A stretch of 64,000 bases of DNA from Actinostola sp. cb2023 (taxonomy: Eukaryota > Cnidaria > Anthozoa > Actiniaria > Actinostolidae): assembly GCA_033675265.1 (NCBI GenBank), contig JAUJYZ010000350.1, positions 1 through 64,000 of the forward strand. The letters are read 5' to 3'. Shown here piece after piece: positions 34,498 through 46,667 of the stretch (positions within the stretch are counted from its first letter, which is position 1; each line of letters opens with the position of its first letter). The notes under the pieces are model-generated. The model saw nothing but the letters and a program-made list of their open reading frames with translations, made no database searches and was not told the DNA's origin. The position numbers were made by a program, and so were the translations under genes.

Positions 34498-35832
34498 CAG
34501 GTAACCGCCAGTGGCCAAGATGGCGCTTTTTGAAACTATGGTCGCTGTTACACGAAGTCACGCAGAGAGCGTTGCGTGATGACACTAATAACGGCTGCGA
34601 AGTTTTTTCTTACAACTCGCATTTTCTTACAACTCGAAAAATCGATTTTTCGTTAGAAAGCTGAGAAGGGTCTGGGTACGAGAAAGAACTCGCAACACGA
34701 AGACAAGTTGCAAAGAGATATGTTACACGCGTAATGTCTTCTGCAATGACGTCACGTTGCAAGTTGAAATACACATCCCCTAGTTTAACCAGGCCTTGAG
34801 CACAAACCTGTTATTTTATCCCAGTAATCTGAACCAACTACATATAAACTAGTTATGGAGGTTTTTGTTATGATTTATTGTCCAAATAAAATACTATGCA
34901 AATGAAATTGTCTGCTTGTCGATTATCGTGCATAATTAATAGTGGCACTTTGTGCGAGGATTATTATTCTTTTTAATACGGTATTCTAACTATTTTGACA
35001 CGTAAATTTTTCTCACTTATCACTTGGGCTTCCTGTGGATTGCTCAAGTTTAAAAATGCAAATGCACAGGTAGCCCAAGCTTGGCAATCACTTATTGGTC
35101 CTTGTAGGACCTGACACAGGTAGCCCAAGCTAGCATCGGTTCATATCAGGTCACAGGGAGGCAATTTTTCTTACAACTAGCAACGCAAAGACAAGTTGCA
35201 AAGAGAGATGTAACACGCGCAATTTCATTTCTTCTGCAACTTGTCTCGCAATGACGTCACGGTACATTCCCTAGTACACAGTGGCGCAAATATATGGATT
35301 TTATTTTCGAGTGCCAAAAACAATATTTTACGCTCGTTCGTAAAATATTATTTTTAACACGAGAAAATAAAATTCATATATTTTCACCACCGTGTAATAT
35401 ATCCTCTATATATTTCTTTCTTTTCATTTGTTATAATGTCCAAAAAAATAGACCCCAAAAAAAGAATTAAAAAATATATGTTGTTTCACCTAAAAGTACT
35501 GAGCCGACGTCATTGATATCCTTACTAATGAGTATGGAAAATGCGTCACTAGGTTCCCGGATGTTGTTTCGTATTAAATTATTATTATTATTAATTTTAC
35601 GAGTGAGATATTTTCCAGTAAAACATTCGTGTTTACAGATATTTAAAAAAATGTTGTTGGAGCCAAAGGCGAAATGCGATTAGCGATGGGCGGGAGCAAT
35701 CAAGCCGTTTGTAGCGTCAAATTAGAACGACGCATAATACAAAATAGATTCTATTGTTATACAAATAAAAGTGGCTGGGTATTCTATAATTTATTACAAC
35801 AACATACCAAGTAATTAACTTTCTGGTTGTGA

Positions 35833-35838
35833 TTTATT
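35833..35838 (-). terminator. GAS8 polyadenylation signal
   Basis: AATAAA on the minus strand, about 60 nt beyond the GAS8 stop codon. Position is right for 3' end formation. Confidence 0.6.
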
Positions 35839-35899
35839 GTCCAAATAAAATACTATATACACATTACTGCAGTGATTACACCGCCAACGATACGGGGGT

Positions 35900-38800
35900 C
35901 TAAGTAGGCGCTGCCACAAGACCAGCGGGACCTTTACCAAGTTGCTGGCCACCAACATTACTTTCCAGAGGTTTAAAGCCCAGCTCTTCAGTAGGAACGC
36001 CAAACGAGTTCAACTTGGCTTCATATGTTCTGATGAGGTCATTATGTGCCTATAGAAGATAAACGGATAGTAAGGCCCTGTTTACATGACAGAGATAAAC
36101 CCCAGCACTAGGGTCAACTCTCAATTCCCTGTGGATGATAAAACAATAGAAGTGTCCCTACTGCTAGGGTTATCTCTCTAACTGTGATTCAGAACGTATT
36201 ATATTCAATGTCTTACCTTACAAACACGTGCGAGTTCATACTGTAAGTCTTTTATTGCGCTGTTCTTGGAATCGAGAACGTCCTGGAATCATCGAATAAT
36301 AATTGTTATCATCAAGTTTCACTAGGATTGCCTACTCTACACTGGCTACGCCCACTGGCTCTGTCCACATGGATGCATTTCAATGTAAACACGAAAACCT
36401 TTCATGTATTTTCACAAGCGCGGTTTTCACCGTCCACCGTCCACATGGGGACGATAGGTTTGCGTTTTCAATTTTCTACTTTGGAGAATCATTTCAATAG
36501 TTTGTGAAAACCTACGGTACCGTGACACTCAAATGGCTTCCTTTCTGAACCAATCAAAAAGCGCGCATGCAAATGTATCTCATGTTTATGCATGAGTGTT
36601 ATAACTAAAAGTGATAGAACACTCATGTTTTATTAATCAATTCTATAACTAAAACCTGGCAGGTCTGTATGGGGGTATAAAGGTCCATGCACCTGACCAA
36701 ATGGACAGCTCCCATTGGCCTAATAGCTCATGAATTATTAATGAGTTTTAGAAGTATATATTGTAACGCGCATTTGATCATATTCAGATGTTAATTTGCG
36801 CGAAACAAGTATTAAATATTATAATATTAACAAACCTCGAGTTTTCGTGTGACGACTGTAAGAGCAGTAGGGTCCAAGTTAGATGCCGATAACACCTCGT
36901 TGAGTTGGGCTTCCTGTGTACATAAAGAACACATAATGTGAGAAAGGGAACAAAGGGACTGGGGATGGATTGGAATGGGGTTTTATCTGGGATGGGCTTA
37001 TGGTGCTTTATTTGTACCTTGGATCTAATTAAGCCACATCTACACGAACAAGTTCTCCTTGACAAGGAAAAATGGACATTTTTTTGTCATCTACACGAGC
37101 AAGTTTTCCTTGACAAGGAAAAGTTGGCGATGTTTTTGTCGTCTACATGAGCAAGTCTTCCTTGACAAGGAAAACTTGTCAAGGAAAACTTGTCAAGGAA
37201 AACTTGTCAAGGAAAACTTGTCAAGGAAAACTTGTCAAGGAAAACTTGTCAAGGAAAACTTGTCAAGGAAAACTTGTCAAGGAAAACTTGTCAAGGAAAA
37301 TCTGCTCGTGTAGATTCGGCTTAACCATAGAGGTTAACAAACTTCAGTCAACCAGATTATTTATTATTGTATTATTGTATGGACTGACTTTGTGTCGTAA
37401 CTGCACCATGCATTTATTACTGAATTATTAAATAATAAAAAAGTACAAACCTTCTTTTCTAGAGTATCAGCCAAAGCAGCTAGTTTTTTCTCCAGTAAGA
37501 GATTCTTAAAGTTACTCTTTTGCTGTACTTCGTGAATTGCTTTGACAAACTTCCCGTACAACTCATCCCTTTCACTTTGTGTCTGAAGAACAACAAAACG
37601 AATCATCATCTATTCATCCATCCATCAATGACTCAGTATAGAGATAAAGGCTCGGGCACACGATGCAACTTTTCTTGTGACATTGTGTGCAACAGTTGCA
37701 GAAGTAGGATCAAGTTCTACTTCTGCAACCATTGCATGGCGCAACGTTGCATCATGTAACACCCCAAAAAACTCTTGTTGATTGCAGCGTTGCAAGAAAA
37801 GTTGCATTGCTTGTCTTAAGAATACACCAGTAAATACCTGTGAAAACCTCTGTTGCAAGACTTCATGTTCCCAGTGCAGACTCTTGAGCTCTTCTTCTTG
37901 TACTTTTAGTCTTGCCTTTGCACTCTGAAACACAGTGATGGTGATTAGTTAGTATATATGCTTATAGTATATGTATACTTGTGTTTATATGGTACTAAAT
38001 AAAGTATGTATGTATGTACTTAGTGTACAAGTATACTTGTTTTCATATGATAAGCCTGTTATGGGCTCCTGTCGTCAGACACACAGGTGCAATATACATG
38101 TAATCCTATAGTATAGAGTACTATAAGTGAACAGATACATATAGGGAAGACAATGAAGGCGTACTCACAGCTAATGATGCTTTGTCCTTTTCATAGTTAG
38201 CAAGCTGTAAAAGAAATGATTAAAATGCAATGTCATTCATTCATTCATTCATATATGTATTCAGTTGCGTACACTGAAAGGATGCTGCTGCAATATCTAT
38301 AGTGACATCAGACTGCATGGACAGTTTTCAAGACTGACTTTAATGCTCACTGCACTATGTATATAGAATCAAGAGTAAAGCACAAGAACCAAGGAGAATA
38401 ATCTACATGTATAACATGTTACAGTGTGAATCAAAAAACCATGGGTACCCAGTAATAGCATGCAATTTAGCTCAGTATTGACACCGTGAGAGAAGAGATT
38501 TGCTGTAGTATAAACTAACCTGTTTACGTAACTCTTCAACCTCCTCTCTTGCTTTCTGCAAAGGTTCTGTTAGCCGTTTGTTTTCTGCCATGATCTCATT
38601 CATTTGCTTTTCCATTCTCTCTTCTTTCTTTTTCATTTCTTCCACTTGTTCCTATTTTCAAAATTCATAAATAAATAAAAGACACTTAGAGTTAAAATCA
38701 AAATGAAATCACTGGTTTATCAGACAAATGCATGCTCGTTACTCCAAATTCATCTGCATGGGCCTCAATAAAGTAGCCATCTGTTAGCAATATTTATTGC

Positions 38801-41675
38801 TACCTGTAATAGAGTCATTTTCGTATGAGTGGGAAGTAGTTACGGTACGGTTCGTGCCGTACTGTGACCGTATCGTGCCATCATCAAGCCGTATCCAAGC
38901 ATTCTGATTGGTTGAGCAATGATTTTGTGCACTGTGATTGGTTGAATACAATGTCTTCGATTCCGTACCGTGACTGTAAATCCGTGCCATAGGTTTCCCA
39001 CTCATACGAAAACGACTCTAATATTAAACATTGATGATGATCATAAATAATATTAATTAACATGGCAAATACATTGTATATAACTCAGTACCTTGAGTGA
39101 GTTGATCAATGCCAAATTGTTCAAAGTGATGTCATTGTAATAGTTCTTTATGTCACTGAACGCCTTTTCATGGTTTTTCATCAGCGTGTTGATTTGGCCA
39201 TTTTTACGCTGGATAAGGAAAAGATAAAATTATTGTCAGTTGAATAAATGCCAACACCACTAAAACTATGCAAAACAGCTTGATAACAGTGCAATAAATT
39301 AGCTAAAACATCACTATCTCAAAACTGTTAAGGGAAGCACAAAAACTGTTCATGATATATAGAGGATATTACATGGGCGAGCGGAGAAACAAATTTTATC
39401 TTCGAGTGTTGATAATATCTCTCACGAGTGAGCGCAGCAACATGCAGTACTAATATAGATAACAGGAGCCCAGCTAGTATTTACACCAACATATAAGCAT
39501 GCATGCATTCATCCTACCTCTTCGATTTCATGAATCTCAGTCTTTCTTCTTAGTTCCAGTTCTTCACGTAATGCTTTCATTTTCTTGTCATACTTAGCTT
39601 CAATTTCTAAAATACAAAAATGTACCAAGGATGGGGTTACAACAATGTACATTGTAATGAAAACCTTACAAATAAACATTATCGGTTATATCCATTCAGA
39701 ATGATGTTCGAAATGACTGTTGACATCCGTGACGGCAATCTACGACGTGAAAACAGGTGAAGTGCTGTCGTAGTTTGCCGTCATGGATGTCAACGGTCGT
39801 TTCGACCATCATTCGTCAGTGCATGCGCCGTCTGTGTTGACAAAAACGTCTGCTGCTTAAGCTCCCTATTATGTACTATAATCACTTGTATCTAACCTTT
39901 TACTTGACGTTCAAAATCTTGTCCCAGTTTTGTGACATGTTCATCATGATTCTATTGATCAGTAACAATTCTATGAGCCTTAATTTACTAGTAGTATTAA
40001 ATTAGTACACGTAAAACATACCCTTTTGAGGTTTTTAACAACATCTTCGTGTGATAGTTCTTGTTCTTTCAGTTCCACCTAGAAAATGAAGAAATAATAC
40101 ATGTATGTCAACTACATGTAATATACAATGTAAGGGATGTCGAATGATCCCGGCAAAAAGTTTAGGCCAAATTTTGCGGATCTCGAAGTCTTCTAATTCA
40201 CTCATTTTACCTTCAGAGATCTTTTATTCTTTCTTAAATCTTGTTCAGATGTCCTGTGTTCATCTTGAGCTAGTTTTAGAGCAACTGAGGCTGTAAAAAG
40301 TATGAAAAAGAAATTAAGAATGGCTTAATTCAAAGTTGAATCACTTCTCATTTGCTATCTATACATTTGTCAATACATTAACTGTTATAATACTAAATCC
40401 TTGTCGATATACTGACATGTGCAAAACATGCAGGTTGAGTGACAGGGGTTTTTAAAAATTCTCTGTGTCGGAGTAAGTTTGCTCTTGCCAACTTTGAAAA
40501 GAAGTACAGCGGAATCCCACCTTACGACCACCTTGTTAATACGACCACCTCATTCATACGGACTACCATTATGGCCACTTAATTTTGGCCTGAAGAACGG
40601 CTCAGTCATACATTTGTACATAATTTCTCTTGATGCATGCTATTGCAGTAACCTTGTTAATATGGCCAGATTGTTGATCAGGTCATATTAATAGAGTTCC
40701 AAGTTGTAATATTGTTATTAATATTAATTATTAGTTATTTATATTATTATTAACATTACAACCAACCATTACTGGAAGTCAACTTACATTCTGCTTTAAG
40801 CTCAGCAATATTGTTTTGATGCTCGTAGAGAAGATGTTTAACTTTTTGTTTATAGACTTTGATTTCAACTTGATGTCTTTCTTCTGCCTCTTCCATTTCT
40901 CTCTCCTTGTTTCTCAATTCTGCTTTGGTTTCTTGGTGTTGCCGCTTGGAGATTTCCCAAAACGTGTTGACTTTGTCCCTCTCTAACTGAAAGTAATTTC
41001 TTTCTTCTCGTTCTCTGTCTAGTTCATCTCGCATACGAACAATATGCTCCTCAAGCTAAGAAGGAGTACAGAATTTTAGGTTTGTGTAGTGTATTCATCT
41101 CAGATCCATGTACATTTCTTAATAAGTCAAGAGTTACACTACATGTACTGTGATTGGGATCTACAGATCTGTTCTTTGGACAGTCACTGAGTGAATGAGT
41201 CTAGTGAGTGGATCTACAAACCTGTTCTTTGGACAGTCACTTCAGTGAGTGAGTCTAGTGAGTGGATCTTTGGACAGTCACTGATCAGTGAGTGAGTCTA
41301 GTGAGTGGATCTTTGGACAGTCACTGAGTGAATGAGTCTAGTGAGTGGATCTTTGGACAGTCACTGATCAGTGAGTGAGTCTGGTGAGTTGATCTACAAA
41401 CCTGTTCTTTGGACATCTCCTCAGTACTGATGCCATCTACAATGGTTGGAGTCTTGGACTTAGCTGACTTCTTCTTTCCCTTTTTCTTGCCACTTTTCTT
41501 CTTGGGAGGCTGAAAACAGCGCAAGAAGTAATTTAAAAAAAACATTTTTCAAGATTACTAACTAAATCAGCTTTACATTCGATGTCGAGTGAGAAAATAC
41601 GGATAAAAACCTTCGATTTTCGAAAATAACCATAAAGAAAATACGTCTATCTAAACTCAAAGAAGTGCTTACCAT
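35900..41675 (-). CDS. GAS8: Dynein regulatory complex subunit 4 (GAS8/DRC4)
   Basis: Fifteen coding exons on the minus strand: 41673-41675 (ATG only), 41402-41509, 40788-41055, 40211-40290, 40022-40078, 39897-39951, 39518-39606, 39092-39208, 38520-38651, 38169-38204, 37838-37924, 37451-37582, 36836-36913, 36217-36282, 35900-36049. Every intron is GT-AG in consistent phase, and the total is 1458 nt, 485 residues, close to the vertebrate protein. Recognised stretches include [31 protein letters not shown] and [12 protein letters not shown]. It is a basic N-terminus followed by near-continuous coiled coil. In cilia it is part of the nexin-dynein regulatory complex that controls dynein and beating. 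Introns carry MITEs and a minisatellite but all exons are intact. Confidence 0.97.
37033..37320. mobile_element. TTAA-flanked piggyBac-type MITE with 14-bp minisatellite
   Basis: Flanked by TTAA at 37029-37032 and 37321-37324. Ends GCCACATCTACACGAACAAG and the inverted CTGCTCGTGTAGATTCGGC. The inside holds about ten copies of AAAACTTGTCAAGG, whose CTTGTCAAG core is self-complementary. It lies in a GAS8 intron. Confidence 0.75.
38812..39018. mobile_element. TA-flanked MITE, GAGTC family, in a GAS8 intron
   Basis: Ends GAGTCATTTTCGTATGAGTG and the inverted CACTCATACGAAAACGACTC, flanked by TA (the longer TAATA is also repeated). The inner part is rich in GTACCGTGAC-like inverted segments. Other copies: 44565-44749, 48253-48446 and 61256-61453. 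Confidence 0.8.
39700..39815. repeat. Inverted repeat in a GAS8 intron
   Basis: ATGATGTTCGAAATGAC...TTGACATCCGTGACGGCAA pairs with TTGCCGTCATGGATGTCAA...GTCGTTTCGACCATCAT. Probably a small MITE. Confidence 0.6.
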
Positions 41676-42165
41676 TTTGGAAAGTTTTTTTGCGGGATTA
41701 GTTCACCGAACTATGAAAATCTCGGTGATTTCTTGTCGAACTGTTGTTTGTCGATTTCGCGCTGTAATATAAATACGGTATGTGGCGATCACTGTTACCA
41801 TAGAAACGTAACTACCAAAATAAAGTCCCGTATTATAAATAGAGAATCCGCTGACCAAGTCTGACAAATCTCTTCTATTCGTGGGGGGAAGGCTCAGGTT
41901 TTCTCAGGATAAAATCAACTGCACATAAGATTGAGAATAGGTTTGAAAATAATACTTTCCAGTCATTCTAGTAGTTTTTATTTTTATTTTTATATTAATT
42001 TGGAAGATTATTTTACTTAGACTGAAAAAGAAGAAAGTAAAAAAAAAAAAAAAAGAAGAAAGTACATCCCCTCCCCTCCCCTCCCATAATATAAATAACC
42101 CGTGACATATATGTGACATTGCTCGATATTTTTGCATTCATCATTTGGACGTGATCTTGTCTACA
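41676..42165. promoter_or_regulatory. Bidirectional intergenic region, GAS8 and SIAE
   Basis: The two ATGs (GAS8 minus, SIAE plus) are 490 bp apart head to head. The GAS8 side has an RFX X-box (41794-41807). A T-rich/A-rich stretch near 41970-42060 and GAAGGAAAG-like purine runs follow. No clear TATA for SIAE. Confidence 0.6.
41794..41807. promoter_or_regulatory. X-box (RFX site) upstream of GAS8
   Basis: GTTACCATAGAAAC matches the X-box pattern of two GTNRCC half-sites facing each other with two spacer bases. RFX factors drive ciliary genes through such sites close to the start, and GAS8 is ciliary. It is about 120 bp before the ATG. Confidence 0.75.
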
Positions 42166-45100
42166 ATGCAGTTTTCTTGCAGCATATTCTTGTTTCTTTA
42201 CTATATAACTTTGAACAGTGTCTTGTCAAAGCCAGTTGACAGCAAGGTGTTTCGCTTTGCAAACATCTATGGCGATCACATGGTTTTGCAACAAGCGCCA
42301 TTTCGTGCTAATGTTTGGGGTTTTGGTGAAGTTGGTCAACCAGTCGTTGTGATTATTGGAAACTTGGCTTATCAAGTCAAAGTAGTTGCAGGTAAGACAA
42401 CAGTTATTAGTTGGATCAGTACGCAGAGTGATATACAGATGGATTGCACGAAAGTGAAACATATCCAAAATAAAATTTATCAAAAACTGGTGTTAATTGA
42501 TCCAATTAGTATAACTGTTTGAAATGGAATATTTGGACATTTTGGTTATTTAAACACCAAGCAGTCACTGATTCACATGCATTATAAAATTCCGCTCTTC
42601 TCTAGCGGTTAATACATGCAAAACATTTTCACTTCAATAAACTTTTAATATCATTTTGGCCAAAAATAAGTCATGGCTAATAGTAATGCATCTATCAGCG
42701 GCTTCCCCCAGGGGTCGACCCCCGGGGACCCTGGGGGATTTGTCCAAATGCCCTATCAAACCTCATCAAATACCCCTGGGTGTGGGACAGAAAATTTTGA
42801 CATATCCCCACCCCCGGGGGCTAAAAATAAGGACTCCAGACCATTGATATAACTGACAACAAAGGGAACACTTTATTTCAAATCCTTGCAATTATAGCAT
42901 ATAAATTTGTCCAATTTTGCTGCCTTCTTTTTACTGATCTTCACACATGGACTGAGCTGAAATTGAATACTTATTTTTATAAACTAGCATAAGAACTTTA
43001 CCTCTGTTGAGGAATATTAAGAGACAAGATCAAGTCGTGAAGAACAACTCGTGCGTGAAGTGTCGTGTCTATGTTTTCAAAGAACATCTGGGAATCATCG
43101 AGAACGTATAAACCGCTGACCTCAAGTTACAAATCCCCAGGGTCTGGCCCCTGGGTTCGAACTCCTTGAACAAAAGTGATATTTTCCCCCACACCCTCGG
43201 GCAAGAATTTTCTGAAAATCTCGACAAATCCCCCCTTACTTGCTTGGCAGTTTTGTAATAAAACTCAGGTTGAAGATACAAAAAGTTTTGTCAAATCCCC
43301 CCTTGGTTCCCGTGGGTGCCCCGGGGGTCGACCCCATGGGGAAGCCGCTGATAGATGCATAATAAATTAACACTACTGTATAGAAACCTGTGAATAAACC
43401 TGTGAAGATCCCTATGTGTGACAAAAACTAAAGATTCACAGGTTTTTATAAGAGAGTATGGAGTTTTTTTCGAATTTTCAAACTCTTTAAAAAATTTAAA
43501 AACAGACCAAAATTTCTCAAAAATAAACCTTATGACCCCTTATGAAAATCTCAGAGCTAAAAGTCTATGTAAGGAGTTAAAGATATCTTGGTATTTTAAA
43601 TTTACATTAATTGTCACAAGGGGGAGAGACATCATAACTTAGACAAGCTCAAACCCCAGCCTCGAGTTGCTTGCTTAGCCAGGGCCCGCACAGATGGGGG
43701 GAGGGTTTGCCTCCACCCCACCACTTTTAGCCGAAAAGTTTGTCACAATAAGCTGTTGTCTGATATATAGCTAATTGCATAATCGTTGTCGGGTTGAAAA
43801 TCATAAATCATAGAAGCTGAGACCGCAAGGATGGATGGGAAATCAGTTCATGACCCGCATTACATGTAGATATATTCAATGTTCTCGTAGTTTTGAAGGT
43901 ATATGATCTATTTAACTAAGATCCTACAAGTCTGGATAAAAAAGTCGATCATTTAACGGTGTTATTTGAGAGTTTTAATTTCCCAGAATTCCTTTTGGTC
44001 ATAGCTTTCATGATTTTCAACCCGACAATGATTATGCAATTAGCTATATACTAGATTACGAGTACATGTATATCATATACAGCTATTTCAAAAAAGGTTG
44101 GTGAAGGTTGACTCCATTCACATCGCCCATAGTGCATTTCGGGCTTCGTATGCAACATGCAACATGCAACAAAACCTTCACCAACCTTTTTTGAAATAGC
44201 TGTATATCATTGATCTCACTATAGGACCCCAAGGGAAAGGCATGTGGACAGCAAACCTTGACGCACATAAAGGAGGTCCATACTCTATTACTGCTAGCTC
44301 TAAAGTCAATAGTACATTATATAACATTACATTGAATAATGTACTATTTGGTGATGTGTGGATCTGTAGTGGCCAGAGCAATATGCAGTTCTCTATAGCA
44401 CAGGTAGGATCAATTGGTATTGGATCTGTTTCTTGGGTCTATAATTGTGCTGCATGTTTGGCTATTAATGAAATTAAAGTATTCATTTGTAGTACTCTAG
44501 TTCCCTGTCATTTGTTGGACATTTTGTAGCCCCCACTCTCCCTTCCCCCACACTAATGCACATAGAGTCGTTTTCATATGAGTGGGAAACCTATGGAACA
44601 GAGTTACGGTCACGGTACGAAGACATTCTATTCAACCAATCACAGCACGCAAAATCATTGCTCAACCAATCAGAATGCTTAGACACGGCATAGTCACCGC
44701 ACGGCAAGAACCGTACTGTAACTACTTCCCACTCAAACGAAAACGACTCTATCAGGACAGTCTTTGAGGGGTACGTAAGCACATCCAGGGTGTTTAATGC
44801 ATAGAGGTTATTACACGGGTAGTTGTGTAATACGGCTGGACAAAACAAGAAACAAACTGATCACGCGCGCAGAATTGATGTGTCCGAATTCTAAAACGTG
44901 TAATACGCTGTCATATTTGTACTCGTATTTGTACTGTAAGATTACAAGTTGTGTAATGCAGAGGGATATTGAAGAGTTGTATTTCTACAGGTCATCAACA
45001 TGTCAGAGGCCGTTAAAGAAGCTGAAAATTACCCAAACATCAGACTATTTACAGCATTTCAAGTTCAGTCTGATATTCCTCTATATGAACTAAGCGTGGT

Positions 45101-46631
45101 GCAGCAGCCGTGGTCAGTTGCCTCTTCAGGTGAATGATGATGGTGGTTATATAGATGACATACATGTAGTTACAGTCATTTGCAAAAATTCTGGCCGTCA
45201 CGAAATATCAATATATCAATATATCGGGTGCATTATGGGTAATTAAATAATCTAAAATTCCCCTTAAAGCGGGTTAACGCCAGCAAAGTTGGTAGAAATA
45301 TTTAGTATAATGTTTATTTTAGTCTTACGTTTGTTGTTTGTAAATTTTGCCTCATAATAAGTTAGGAAGTTATGACCTATTTATTGACAGAAAGTTCACT
45401 GCTCCAACTTCTCAGCGTAGGTGGCAACAAATCTTTTCAGATATTTCTATTGACTGGGAATCAGCTTATTGTCTGATATATAAAACTACTATTGATACGA
45501 AACTTAGATGGTTTCAGTATAAAATACTTATGAATTGTCTATATTTAAATAAGGATCTAGTTAGATTTAAACTCCAAACTTCCCCTCTGTGTTCTTTCTG
45601 TCAATCTAATAACGAAACTATTGAACATATCTTTGTGTACTGTAAAGACTCAGCAACATTATATCTTGATATAACTAATTGGTTAAAACCGTATAATATC
45701 AAACTACCAGAGTTAACTTCAGTATTAATGGTCACCGGCCTTCATGATAACAATAACGTTATATTAGTCAATTTTATACTTCTTTTATATAAGTATTTTA
45801 TATACAGATGTAGGAATAGTTCTTTGTTAAGTTTAAAAGGTTTCCAAACCTTATTGAAACACTACGAAAAGTTAGAATATACTATTGCCTATAAGAATAA
45901 CAAATTATCATTTCACCTGACAAAATTTGAAAAATGCACTTGATGCTAAAATATAGACTTTTATACATATTGCTCAGTCTTTACAGTCCCAATACCTAGT
46001 TAACTATATTGTATATTGTATATTGTATATCGTATTGTATATCGTATTGTATTTCGTATTGCATATTGTATTGTATATTATATGTTATTTATATAAAAAA
46101 TAAATAAAAAATAAATAAAATAAAAATAAAATAAAATAAAAAAATAAAAAAATAATAAAAAATAAAAAGTTAGGAAACTCAAAATAGTATTATTTAATTA
46201 CCCATAATGCACCCGATATATTGATATATTGATATATCGTGGCGGCCAGAATTTTTGCAAATGACTGTATATAGATGACATAGTTATATAGATTATAGTA
46301 CATCAAGTTGTAATGTGGTTGGTGTTGTGGTCTGACATGGGGTCATATGGTACAGTGTACCTTTAGGGGAGCAAGGGTGGCCGAGTGGTGAGAGCACTCG
46401 CCTCTCACCACTGTTGTGCCTGGTTCAATTCACGGACCGGGCGCTTCATGTGAGTTGAGTTTGTCAGTTCGTTCTCTCACTTCGAGAGTTTTTCCCCGGG
46501 TACTCCGGTTTTCCTCCCTCAGTAAAAACGAACTGGTGAGATGAATGTTGGGTGAGTATTATTATTATTTAATAATAATAATAATTATTATGATTATTAT
46601 GATTATTATGATTATTATTATTATTATTATT

Positions 46632-46667
<36 letters not shown>

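Larger units (their letters stand above)
34143..35832. other. Intergenic with a cluster of CACAGG-family elements
   Basis: No gene seen. It has CACAGGTAGCCCAAGC or its inverse at about 34174, 34215, 34252, 34480, 35030, 35067 and 35115. It also has a repeated segment (ACAAGTTGCAAAGAGA near 34700 and 35185), and an inverted pair around 35282-35395 (TATTTTACGCTCG...CGTAAAATATT). It separates the 3' ends of the secreted-protein gene and GAS8. Confidence 0.6.

Noticed and set aside
36907..36918. CACAGGAAGCCCA as another MITE end
   Set aside because: It is the acceptor CACAG plus the start of a conserved GAS8 exon; the match is chance.
46371..46445. tRNA gene
   Set aside because: It has A and B boxes but no cloverleaf or anticodon arm, and a SINE-like 3' tail, so it is a SINE.
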